Source of the DNA: Pseudomonadota bacterium
GTDB lineage: Bacteria; Myxococcota_A; Polyangia; Polyangiales; Polyangiaceae
Assembly: GCA_023423895.1 (NCBI GenBank)
Contig: JAFAER010000157.1
Span: 1 to 56,842 of the forward strand
Length of the DNA stretch: 56,842 nt
Direction: 5' to 3'
The position numbers and the translations under genes are program-made. Positions 15,609 to 23,224 of this stretch are shown here, piece after piece. Each line of letters begins with the position of its first letter. The stretch's first letter is position 1. The notes beneath the pieces are model-generated. The model searched no databases, was not told the DNA's origin, and worked only from the letters and a program-made list of their open reading frames with translations.

Positions 15609-16496
15609 TCACGCGAGCGACGGCACCTCCTGGACCGAGACCGGGCCCGACGATGCCTCGTGCTCGAGCCACTGCGGGTAGGCTCGGTTCGCGCACTCGT
15701 AGCCCGTGTCGACGAGGTGTTGCACGGCATCGATGCGTGGAAGCATTCGCCGAAGGATGCTGCCGAACTTCAGGTTCGCGGGCGGCGTGATCGCCAGGAA
15801 CGGAACGCCGCGAAAGCGACCGTCCATGATCTCGGCATCGACGAAGCCCACGTTGGACGCGCGACGGAAGAAGATCTCGGCGTAACGCCAGGCCGATCCG
15901 ATCGTGGACCGCTTCCTGAACCCAGCGCGCGGGATCGCGTGTACATTGCACACGTATACGATCGACGTCGCCCCGAGCTTCACGGCGGCATGCAGCGGCG
16001 CGTTGTGCAGCAACCCGCCGTCCGCGAGGAGCATTTTCCCGTGGCTCACCGGCGGAAGGAGCGGCGGCAACGCATAGGCGCCACGAGAGACCGCCCGCAG
16101 CGCATCGACCGAGGGCTCGGTGCGGTTCCCGCGGACGGAGACGCGGCCGGTCTCCATGTCGACCACGAGGAACGAGAGAATCTTCGGATCGCGTGCGAGC
16201 CGGTCGAAGTCGACGCCATCCTCGACGCGGGCGCGAAACCAGTCGGGATCGAGGATTCCTTCCGACCAGTTCTTGCCGTGGAACACTCCGCGCACGAGGG
16301 TTCGGAAGTGGGCATTGGCTTTCCAGAAGCGAATCGCCTCCTCCGCGCCGCCGACCGTCCAGCGGAGGAGGTTGATCCCACCCGCGCTCGAGCCGATGAT
16401 CGCGTCCGGCTGGAACTGGTGCTGCTCGAGAGCGGCGAGCGCACCCGCCGAGAACGCGCCGAGCGTGCCCCCTCCTCCGAGGATCAAGACTCTCAT
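15609..16496 (-). CDS. Patatin-like phospholipase
   Basis: This is a 295-residue patatin-family lipid acyl hydrolase. It begins with the oxyanion loop ILGGGGTLGAFSAG and has the nucleophile elbow GSSAG (Ser37) and the catalytic-dyad aspartate in LLADGG (Asp159). The protein is cytoplasmic or peripheral, as no signal peptide is seen. Patatin enzymes cleave phospholipids or neutral lipids. Its start overlaps the stop of the upstream acyltransferase gene by four bases, so deacylation and acylation activities are made together, as in lipid remodelling. Confidence 0.9.
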   Translation of the reverse strand: MRVLILGGGGTLGAFSAGALAALEQHQFQPDAIIGSSAGGINLLRWTVGGAEEAIRFWKANAHFRTLVRGVFHGKNWSEGILDPDWFRARVEDGVDFDRLARDPKILSFLVVDMETGRVSVRGNRTEPSVDALRAVSRGAYALPPLLPPVSHGKMLLADGGLLHNAPLHAAVKLGATSIVYVCNVHAIPRAGFRKRSTIGSAWRYAEIFFRRASNVGFVDAEIMDGRFRGVPFLAITPPANLKFGSILRRMLPRIDAVQHLVDTGYECANRAYPQWLEHEASSGPVSVQEVPSLA

Positions 16497-17377
16497 GCTT
16501 CCTCATTGTAGGGCTCTCGCCCGCGTGGAGGCGCGGCGTGCCCCCCGCTCACGCACTTCCGTCCCTGCGCCGCACCACCCTTTGCATTGCGCGTGCGGCC
16601 AGGCGCTCCGCGCACCTGGTGATGATCCGACCACTCGTCGACGAGCTCGTCGACCATTCGCTGCGTGCGGCTCCAGATGTCCGCGTGGAGGTCCCTCACG
16701 GTGTCCTCGGACCTCGGATGATCTTCGGGCAGCGCGACGGGCGGCCCGATCCGGAACCAGAACGGGACCGGACGAGGGAGCGGGCCGAGCCCCCACACGA
16801 GCGGAAGATCATACTTTCCGTGGCCCATCAGCGCGTGGCCCGTGCCTTTGACGTGAGCCACCACGCGGTAGGTGTGGTCCACCCCTGCGGCCGCGAACGG
16901 CACGACCGGGACGCGAGCGGCCATGGCGAGCCTCACGAAGCCGAGGCTGTTCCGCCACAAGCATCGATACTTGTCCCGCTCGTGCTTCAGCACCTCGCGT
17001 GCGCCCCCCGGGTAACAGACGACCAGATCGCCTCGTCCGAGCGCGCGGAGGGCATTGTGTGTGCAGCCGTAGGCGCCTCCCAGCCGTACGAGGAGGTCTC
17101 GAAGCCCGGGGACGCGGAAGAACCAGCGGTCTGCCAGACCGATCGGCATCCGCCCCGAGGCCGCGAGCACGCGCTCGAAGAAGAACGGCGACTCGTAGCC
17201 GAGCACGCCGTGGTTGCCGACGAGCAGAGCCGGACCCTTCGGCAGATGGTCGCTGCCTTCGAGCCGCAGCGGATGAAGGCGCGCCAGCATCTGCACGATC
17301 GGCCGCGCGAGCTGGATGAGCTTCGGCTCGACGCGCGCATCCCAGGCGATCTCGTCGAACCGGTTGGCCAGCGACAT
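16493..17377 (-). CDS. PlsC-like lysophospholipid/glycerol acyltransferase
   Basis: This is a 294-residue protein of the LPLAT superfamily, closest in look to the mono/diacylglycerol acyltransferase branch. Motif I is VGNHGVLGYES, with the catalytic His followed by Glu rather than the usual HxxxxD spacing. Motif III is VVCYPGGAREV, replacing the FPEG form; VPVVPFAAAGVDHTY corresponds to motif IV. A moderately hydrophobic region near residue 60 may attach it to the membrane. It is co-transcribed and overlapping with a patatin-like lipase. The substrate (diacylglycerol, lysophospholipid or an alcohol) cannot be determined. Confidence 0.85.
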   Translation of the reverse strand: MSLANRFDEIAWDARVEPKLIQLARPIVQMLARLHPLRLEGSDHLPKGPALLVGNHGVLGYESPFFFERVLAASGRMPIGLADRWFFRVPGLRDLLVRLGGAYGCTHNALRALGRGDLVVCYPGGAREVLKHERDKYRCLWRNSLGFVRLAMAARVPVVPFAAAGVDHTYRVVAHVKGTGHALMGHGKYDLPLVWGLGPLPRPVPFWFRIGPPVALPEDHPRSEDTVRDLHADIWSRTQRMVDELVDEWSDHHQVRGAPGRTRNAKGGAAQGRKCVSGGHAAPPRGREPYNEEA

Positions 17378-17466
17378 GGCGCCGGTGGATGCGAAAGACG
17401 TGCGCAGGCGATCTCCGCACGCACGGCCGACCTCGAACGGGCGCCATCACCCGCTCGACGCGTGCG

Positions 17467-17505
17467 TCACGACGCCTTCAGGATGCTTTCACGACGCCTT
17501 CAGGA
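17467..17505 (-). repeat. Short direct duplication across the HNH gene stop codon
   Basis: TCACGACGCCTTCAGGA occurs at 17467-17483 and 17489-17505, a 22-base period. The right copy encodes the last residues and stop of the HNH protein; the left copy is its downstream echo, including a second in-register stop. Confidence 0.8.
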
Positions 17506-18064
17506 ACGGATCCCACTCGCGGTACTTCGTCGCGGAGCCGAGGAGGATCTGCGCCGTCATCGACCACTTCGGACGGAACGGCCGTCGCTGGAGGCGCATG
17601 TTCGCCTCTTCTGGTGTGCGCCAGCCTTTCCGCAGATTGCAGACACGGCATGCGGTCACGAGGTTCTCCCACGTGTCGTCGCCGCCGCGCGATCGCGGAA
17701 GCACGTGATCGATGTTGAGATCGCGCAGCGGAGGCTGCTTCCCGCAGTACTGGCACTGATGGGCGTCGCGGAACATCAGGTTTCGCCGCGTCAGCCGCAC
17801 GGTCACCTTGGGCGTGCGATCGTAGCGATGGAGATGCAGCACGCGTGGGACGCGGAGCGCTCCTCCGATGATCGGAACGCTGTCGTCCTCTTCGCGGACG
17901 GGCAGCGACCGCCAGAGATCGAAGTCGTATTCCTCGCCCGACTCGTCGAGGGCGTGCGCCGCACCTCCGTACATGAGGACGAACGCCCGCTTCGCCGTGG
18001 TCAGCTGGACAGGCTGGAACACGCGATTGAGGACGAGGACCGGTCTCGAAAGTACGTCGGTCAT
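17489..18064 (-). CDS. HNH endonuclease family protein
   Basis: This is a 191-residue protein. The N-terminal ~80 residues (VLVLNRVFQPVQLTTAKRAF) match the small domain seen before HNH motifs in a widespread stand-alone bacterial HNH family. The nuclease core has the zinc-knuckle pair CQYCG and CRVCN and the catalytic NIDHVLPRSRGG, followed by DDTWENLVTAC. The metal-dependent His and Asn are intact. The ATG at 18064 gives the family length. No restriction, CRISPR or phage genes are nearby, so it is probably a housekeeping member of unknown target. It is divergent from ccmE. Confidence 0.88.
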   Translation of the reverse strand: MTDVLSRPVLVLNRVFQPVQLTTAKRAFVLMYGGAAHALDESGEEYDFDLWRSLPVREEDDSVPIIGGALRVPRVLHLHRYDRTPKVTVRLTRRNLMFRDAHQCQYCGKQPPLRDLNIDHVLPRSRGGDDTWENLVTACRVCNLRKGWRTPEEANMRLQRRPFRPKWSMTAQILLGSATKYREWDPFLKAS

Positions 18065-18229
18065 AAGAATCAGACGACCTTCTGTCCTGGAGCATAGCAA
18101 GATTCGCGCGGATGGCCGGCGATGGGGGCTATTTTTCCGCGGCGGAGGGGGAAGGATCGGGCCACGGATGACGTTGACCGGCCGTACCCTCCAGGTAGTC
18201 TCAACGGCACGCATGATGGGAATCGAGCG

Positions 18230-18790
18230 ATGAGCGACGAGAAGGCGCAAGCCGAGGAGAACACGGAAGATCCGGCGCCGAGTGAGCGCGCGGTCGAAGT
18301 CCCGGCGCGGCGTCGTCGCGATGAAGAGGAGGATGACGAAGGCGCGCGCAAGCGGCTCCTCCTCGTCGTGCCGCTCCTCATGGCCGCAGCTGCGATCGTC
18401 GCCCTCGTCCTCGTCGGCATGCAGGACAAGGGCATCTATTCGAAGCCGGTCGACGAGCTCGTCGTCCAGAAGGACAAGTTCGTCGGCAAGTCCGTGCGGG
18501 CCGAGGGCAATCTCGTTCACGGCACGCTCGTGAAGCGCGAAGACCCGTGTGAATACCGCTTCAAGATGGAGAAGAACGCGACCGAGATCCCCGTTCGCTT
18601 CGCCAAGTGCGTCGTGCCGGACACGTTCCGCGACGTGCCGGGGATGGATGTCGAGGTCACGGTCGAAGGCGAGCTCCAGCCGGACGGATCGCTCGAGGCC
18701 TCGCAGGTGCTGGCGAAGTGCCCGAGCAAGTACGAGATGAAGCAGAAGGCCGCGCAGGGCGAAAAGGCGCCACACGCCTCGATGCCTTGA
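18230..18790 (+). CDS. ccmE: CcmE-type heme chaperone, CxxxY variant
   Basis: This 186-residue protein has a charged cytoplasmic N-terminus (about 45 residues), one membrane segment (LLLVVPLLMAAAAIVALVL) and a periplasmic OB-fold (VRAEGNLVHGTL, VEVTVEGELQPDGS). CcmE carries heme to apocytochrome c in System I maturation. The usual heme-binding His motif (HxxxY) is replaced by LAKCPSKYE, a CxxxY form known from archaea and Desulfovibrio-type bacteria. The length and OB-fold strands fit CcmE. No other ccm gene is adjacent, which is unusual. The start is ATG at 18230, after a weak purine-rich region. Confidence 0.8.
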   Translation: MSDEKAQAEENTEDPAPSERAVEVPARRRRDEEEDDEGARKRLLLVVPLLMAAAAIVALVLVGMQDKGIYSKPVDELVVQKDKFVGKSVRAEGNLVHGTLVKREDPCEYRFKMEKNATEIPVRFAKCVVPDTFRDVPGMDVEVTVEGELQPDGSLEASQVLAKCPSKYEMKQKAAQGEKAPHASMP

Positions 18791-18834
18791 TGACGCCCTG
18801 ACCTCACCGCAAAAGCGCGGTAGGCTCGAGCGTC

Positions 18835-19437
18835 GTGCCGGGCCCGCTCTACTGGATCGATACGTTCGCGCGGTCGCGAGGTCTCCGCTACGAGCCCGAA
18901 GCCGACGAGCGGTGGTTACGTGCCTGGGAGCCGTACACCACGCTGAAGGTGCCGTTCCGCTACGAGCACGCTCTTCATGCGACGGGCGGGAGTGGATCGA
19001 TCTCCATCGCACGCGCCGTGCTCGAGGCGCCTTCGCCGGTCGCCACGCCTCACGCGCTGCCCGCGTACGAGGTCGGCTCCTGGATCGCGATCGTCCAAGA
19101 CGTTCGCATCAAGGCGAGGGCCGCGGTCACGAGCGACTTCGGCAGTCCTTTCACGGAGCCGCTCGATCTCGTGACGATGCCGAGGCTCGCGACGGGAGAC
19201 GCGGCGTTCGATTCCGTCTTCGCGTCGTTCGCGGCGAGCGCGGAGGACCTCTCGACCGGGATCACGCCGAGCGTCCGCAAGTTGCTACTTGGCTGGCGCA
19301 TCCCGGTGCACGCCGAAACCCGCGCGGGCGGCTTCATCCTCGCCCCGGTCTCGCTCAGCCCGGACGATCGCGGGCTCGCGTGGATGCTCGAAGCGGTCCA
19401 CCTGTTCGGCGAGAAGGCGACAAAGCCTAGGACTTGA
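18835..19437 (+). CDS. Conserved protein, function unknown
   Basis: This is a 200-residue soluble protein starting with GTG. It has alternating strands and helices, with segments VPFRYEHALHATGGSGSISIAR, IVQDVRIKARAAVTSDFGSPF and AFDSVFASFAASAEDLSTGITP. No signal peptide, membrane segment or known catalytic motif is seen. It lies 44 bases after ccmE on the same strand, so they may be cotranscribed. I do not recognise the family; its codon use and length fit a real gene. Confidence 0.65.
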   Translation: MPGPLYWIDTFARSRGLRYEPEADERWLRAWEPYTTLKVPFRYEHALHATGGSGSISIARAVLEAPSPVATPHALPAYEVGSWIAIVQDVRIKARAAVTSDFGSPFTEPLDLVTMPRLATGDAAFDSVFASFAASAEDLSTGITPSVRKLLLGWRIPVHAETRAGGFILAPVSLSPDDRGLAWMLEAVHLFGEKATKPRT

Positions 19438-19555
19438 ACGGCGCGTTTTGTATGCTCGCGTTCTGCTCGCGAAGGGAACCGTCGTGCGCATCGTGAAGGC
19501 GGGGTCGATGCAACGTTCAGCCCGCGCGTTCCCGCTGCTTGCCGCGAAAAGAGTC

Positions 19556-20383
19556 ATGCGACGAAAGCACATCATCGGCATCGGTCTTCTCCTCGCCGCG
19601 GTGACGTCCGTGCCCGCGTTCGCGCAGCCCGCGGGGCAGGGTTATCCGTCGTGCACGAAGACGGTGACCTCGGGTGAGAGCGAGCTCGCTCACCAGAAGT
19701 ACATTGCCGGCAAGCAGGACTACGACGAGGGAAACTACGACTCGGCGCTGCGCCGCTTCCGCGACGCGTACACGCTCGATTGCACGAAACACGAGCTTCT
19801 CATCATCATCTCCGCTGCGTACGAGCGCAAAGGCGACAAGAAAGAAGCCGTCGGCGCGCTCGAGGCGTATGTCGCTCGCTCGCCCGGCGCTCCGGACGTC
19901 GGGACGTACCAGGCGAAAATCGAGAACTTGAAGAAGCAGATCGCCGCTGCGCCGCCGCCGACGGCGACGACCTCGCCCACTTCGCCTCCGCCGACCACGG
20001 CGCCGTCGAAGAGCGAGACGCAAGAGCACACGGTCTATCCGTGGCTCCTGACGGGCGCTGGCGTCGTCGCGCTCGGCGTCGGCATCGCGGTCATCGCGAC
20101 CGCTCCGAACCTGCCGCGGGATTGCGACGAGCAATCGAAGGTGTGCACCCGGCGCGACGGCGAGCCGGAGGACGAGTTCAAGGATCGCCAGGCCGAAGCC
20201 GGGAGGAGCGTGGACCAGCCGTTCTGGGGCACGGTCGCCGTCGTCGGTGGCGGAGCGCTCATCGTCGGTGGCCTCGTCTGGCACTTCCTCGAGCCGACGG
20301 GGCCGAAGGAGGCTGCGAAGCCGAAGCTCCGCCCGAGCGTTGCGCCCGGATACGCGGGCCTTGCTCTCGGCGGAATTTTTTGA
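19556..20383 (+). CDS. TPR-containing exported protein with C-terminal membrane segments
   Basis: This 275-residue protein has a signal peptide (MRRKHIIGIGLLLAAVTSVPAFA). TPR-like helices follow at about 35-125 (KYIAGKQDYDEGNYDSALRRF, AYERKGDKKEAVGALEAYV). A Pro/Thr/Ser linker leads to two hydrophobic segments (WLLTGAGVVALGVGIAVIAT and FWGTVAVVGGGALIVGGLVW) around a charged Cys-containing loop. This layout recurs in myxobacterial envelope proteins. ATG 19508 and GTG 19482 are alternative upstream starts. The partner is unknown. The next gene starts 16 bases later. Confidence 0.7.
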   Translation: MRRKHIIGIGLLLAAVTSVPAFAQPAGQGYPSCTKTVTSGESELAHQKYIAGKQDYDEGNYDSALRRFRDAYTLDCTKHELLIIISAAYERKGDKKEAVGALEAYVARSPGAPDVGTYQAKIENLKKQIAAAPPPTATTSPTSPPPTTAPSKSETQEHTVYPWLLTGAGVVALGVGIAVIATAPNLPRDCDEQSKVCTRRDGEPEDEFKDRQAEAGRSVDQPFWGTVAVVGGGALIVGGLVWHFLEPTGPKEAAKPKLRPSVAPGYAGLALGGIF

Positions 20384-20399
20384 TGAACGTTTCCGGGTC

Positions 20400-21134
20400 G
20401 TGCGTGAAGTCCCCGCCAGTGTGACGTTCCCGGTCGTCCTCACCGAACGGCGCACGTCCGGTCCAGGGCTCAGCCTCGTGACCCTGACCCCTTCATCCGA
20501 GCACGCGAAGGCGTATCGCGCGCCGGGGCAGTACATCGAGGTTCGGGCCGAGGCGAACGGGTACTTCGTGCTCGCCGGTGAGATCGGCGCGCCTTCGTGG
20601 GAGCTCCTGGTCCGGACGAACGGTGGAGCGTCCGATGCGCTCGCTGCGGCGCCCGAAGGTACCGTCTTCCAGGTCGTCGGTCCGCTGGGAACCGGCTTCC
20701 CGCTCGAGCACGCTCGCGGCCGCCATCTCGTGGTCGCCGTCGCCGGCAGCGCCCTCGCCGTCACGCGGCCGATCCTGCGCGACCGCATCGCGCGGCTCGA
20801 GGCTCGCTCCACGAGCGTCTACATCGGCACGCGTACCGCGCAGGACGTCGCGCTTCCGACCGAGGTGACAGGCTGGATGCATGCGGGCGCGCGCGTGGTC
20901 CTCTGCCTGTCACGACCGGATCTCGACGATCCGCGCGTCCTCCCCGACGCACGCCGCGTGAGCGGGTACGTCCAGAGCGTCATTGCGCGGGACATCGACG
21001 AAGGACGGGTCGGCGAAGGGATCGTCTTCGCGGCCGGGCCCTCCGGCATGCTCGAGGAGCTCCGCGCGCTTCCGCAGCGCGCGAGATCACGCTCGTCCGG
21101 AGCTGCCGAGCTCGAGGTCATCACGAACGTGTGA
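20400..21134 (+). CDS. Ferredoxin-NADP reductase-like FAD/NAD(P)-binding protein
   Basis: This 244-residue protein resembles the FNR/PyrK/hydrogenase-gamma superfamily. An N-terminal beta-barrel has the FAD-contact pattern (APGQYIEVRAEANGYFVLAG) and EGTVFQVVGPLGTGFPL. A Rossmann-like second domain follows (HLVVAVAGSALAVTRPIL, IVFAAGPSGMLEEL). The start is inferred as GTG at 20400. The typical C-terminal 2Fe-2S Cys cluster of PyrK is absent, and some FAD-binding residues are non-standard, so it may be a diverged electron-transfer protein. It runs in series with the TPR protein upstream, with 90 bases to the kinase gene downstream. Confidence 0.7.
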   Translation: MREVPASVTFPVVLTERRTSGPGLSLVTLTPSSEHAKAYRAPGQYIEVRAEANGYFVLAGEIGAPSWELLVRTNGGASDALAAAPEGTVFQVVGPLGTGFPLEHARGRHLVVAVAGSALAVTRPILRDRIARLEARSTSVYIGTRTAQDVALPTEVTGWMHAGARVVLCLSRPDLDDPRVLPDARRVSGYVQSVIARDIDEGRVGEGIVFAAGPSGMLEELRALPQRARSRSSGAAELEVITNV

Positions 21135-21223
21135 TCCTGCCGAGCGGGCGGGTAATGCCCCGGCGATTGCTCGAGAGGCGGGGCTTCTCCGGCGCGTGAC
21201 CGTCGTATACCCTCCATCGTTGA

Positions 21224-23155
21224 ATGAAGAGCGCGATGGAGTTGCCCAAGGGCGCCGTGCGCCAGGGCGGGAAAGAGGAGCTTCGCGCGTCCATCCTGAA
21301 GACGTATCTCCTCCGGATCCGCACCGAGAAGGGCGATCGCGCCGTCCGGACGATCCTCGCGAACGCCGGCATCGACCCCTCGATGGTCGACAACGAGACC
21401 GGCTGGGTGAGCACCCAGGCAGCACGCAAGGCGCTCCGAGGCATCTGCGAAGCGCTCGGATCCGTCGACATGTTGCGACGTCGCGGCGAGTGGGTCACGA
21501 ACGCCGAAGCCCTCGGCTCCCATGTCCGGATGCTCCGGACCGCGGAGCAGCCCGTCGATGCGTACCTCTACCTCGCGGACAACGCCCGCGAGGTCACGCG
21601 CGTCGGGTCGTGGGACTTCGAGCTCGCCGGTGCTCATGGCAAGAAGAAGCCGGCGAGCCCCGTCGACGACGGAGCGGAGGCGAGCGACGCCGAACGGGAG
21701 GACGCGGCGAAGAAGCTACCGAAGGACAAGACGTCGGTCCGAGCCGTCCGCCTCGTCTATCGGCCGCGCGGAGACGGCTACGACGATGCCGACAAGCCCG
21801 ACGCAGAGTCCGAGCTGCTGTTCTGCGCGGCGCGCGAAGGTGAGCTCTCGGCCATCCCGCGGATCTGGGGGCTCGACGACGCGCGCGTCACGCACGAGAC
21901 GTGTCTCGCGAAGGGCGACGATTGCTGCTCGTACCTCGTCGAGTGGTCTCTGCCTGCACCGAAGAACACCGCGGCGCTCGCGGCAGCTGCGGCCGCCGTC
22001 CTCTCCGGAGGAGCGATCGGCGCCGCCGGCGGCGCGGTCGCCGGCGTCATCGGAGCCGTGATCGCCGGCGCGCTCGGAGCGGGCGCCGCGAAGATGTGGG
22101 ATCGCACGAAGACGGAAGCCGTCGGACGCGCGTTCGAGAAGAACCGCATCGCCGCGCTCGAGCGCGGCCTCGACCTGCGCGGCGAAGCCACGAACGCCGC
22201 GAGCCCTGGCGAGCTGACGGGCACGGTTCTCGGCGGCAAGTATCGCATCGGCAAGAAGATCGGCTCCGGCGGCATCGGCGTCGTCTACGCCGCCGAGCAC
22301 ACGACGCTCGGCCACGAGGTCGCCGTGAAGGTCCTCCGCGGAGCGGCCGCTCGCGACGGCGGCGAGATCGCACGGCTCCGGCGCGAGGCCTACATCCAGG
22401 TCAACATCGACAACATCAACGTGTGTCGCGTGCACGACCTCGATCAGATGCCCGACGGCTCGATGTACGTCGTCATGGAGCGGCTCCACGGCCGATCGCT
22501 TGCCGACAAGCTCTCGCGCGAGCACATCGTCACGCCGGGCTTCGCGCTGCCGGTGTTCACCGGCGTCTGCCGCGCGCTCTCGGCTGCGCACAAGAAGGGC
22601 GTCGTCCACCGCGACCTCAAGCCCGGCAACATCTTCCTCTGCGACGACGGGACACCCAAGGTGCTCGACTTCGGGATGAGCAAGCTCACGACGGCGGAGT
22701 CGCTCACGCAGGCGGGGTACACGCTCGGCACGCCCGAGTACATGGCGCCCGAGCAGTGCATCGGCGCGAACGTCGTCGCGCAGACGGACATCTACGCGTT
22801 CGGCGTGCTCATGTACGAGGCGCTCACGGGTGAGCTTCCGATCATCGCGCAGAGCCGGCGAGAGCTGCTGGATCTCCATCAGCGCCAGGTCCCGATCCCG
22901 ATGCGCCAGCGGCGCCCCGATCTCGACATTCCCGAGGCGCTCGATCAGGTCGTGATGAAGTGCCTGAAGAAGCGCATCGCCGATCGGCCGAAGAGCGCAG
23001 AAGAGCTCGAGGCGATGCTCCTGGCGATTCCCATGGAGGGGCTCACTGTCTCCTACGACCGACGCCCCAAGCGCGTCGCGGTCGCGACCGCGACCGAAGA
23101 CTCCGGGACGATCCCCGCGTTGACGAGCAGCGAGCCGCCGCCACCCGCGAAGTGA
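21224..23155 (+). CDS. Ser/Thr protein kinase with N-terminal sensor-like domain and hydrophobic hairpin
   Basis: This is a 643-residue protein. Residues 1-245 form a domain ending in THETCLAKGDDCCSYLVEW (His224, Cys227, then a double Cys), the closing pattern of V4R / heme-NO-binding-like sensors. Residues about 249-291 are a long Ala/Gly hydrophobic hairpin. The kinase domain starts near 340: glycine loop GSGGIGVV (Gly347), Lys369 in VAVKVL, catalytic HRDLKPGN (His462, Asp464), DFG (Asp482) and GTPEYMAPEQ. All catalytic residues are present, so it should be active. The tail is Pro/Ser/Thr-rich. Sensor placement before the kinase reverses the usual PASTA-kinase order. Confidence 0.88.
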   Translation: MKSAMELPKGAVRQGGKEELRASILKTYLLRIRTEKGDRAVRTILANAGIDPSMVDNETGWVSTQAARKALRGICEALGSVDMLRRRGEWVTNAEALGSHVRMLRTAEQPVDAYLYLADNAREVTRVGSWDFELAGAHGKKKPASPVDDGAEASDAEREDAAKKLPKDKTSVRAVRLVYRPRGDGYDDADKPDAESELLFCAAREGELSAIPRIWGLDDARVTHETCLAKGDDCCSYLVEWSLPAPKNTAALAAAAAAVLSGGAIGAAGGAVAGVIGAVIAGALGAGAAKMWDRTKTEAVGRAFEKNRIAALERGLDLRGEATNAASPGELTGTVLGGKYRIGKKIGSGGIGVVYAAEHTTLGHEVAVKVLRGAAARDGGEIARLRREAYIQVNIDNINVCRVHDLDQMPDGSMYVVMERLHGRSLADKLSREHIVTPGFALPVFTGVCRALSAAHKKGVVHRDLKPGNIFLCDDGTPKVLDFGMSKLTTAESLTQAGYTLGTPEYMAPEQCIGANVVAQTDIYAFGVLMYEALTGELPIIAQSRRELLDLHQRQVPIPMRQRRPDLDIPEALDQVVMKCLKKRIADRPKSAEELEAMLLAIPMEGLTVSYDRRPKRVAVATATEDSGTIPALTSSEPPPPAK

Positions 23156-23224
23156 GGCTGAGCCTCGCGGCCGCACGCCAGCCACGCCCCACGAACGCTG
23201 CGATGCGCGGTAGTGTGCATCGTC

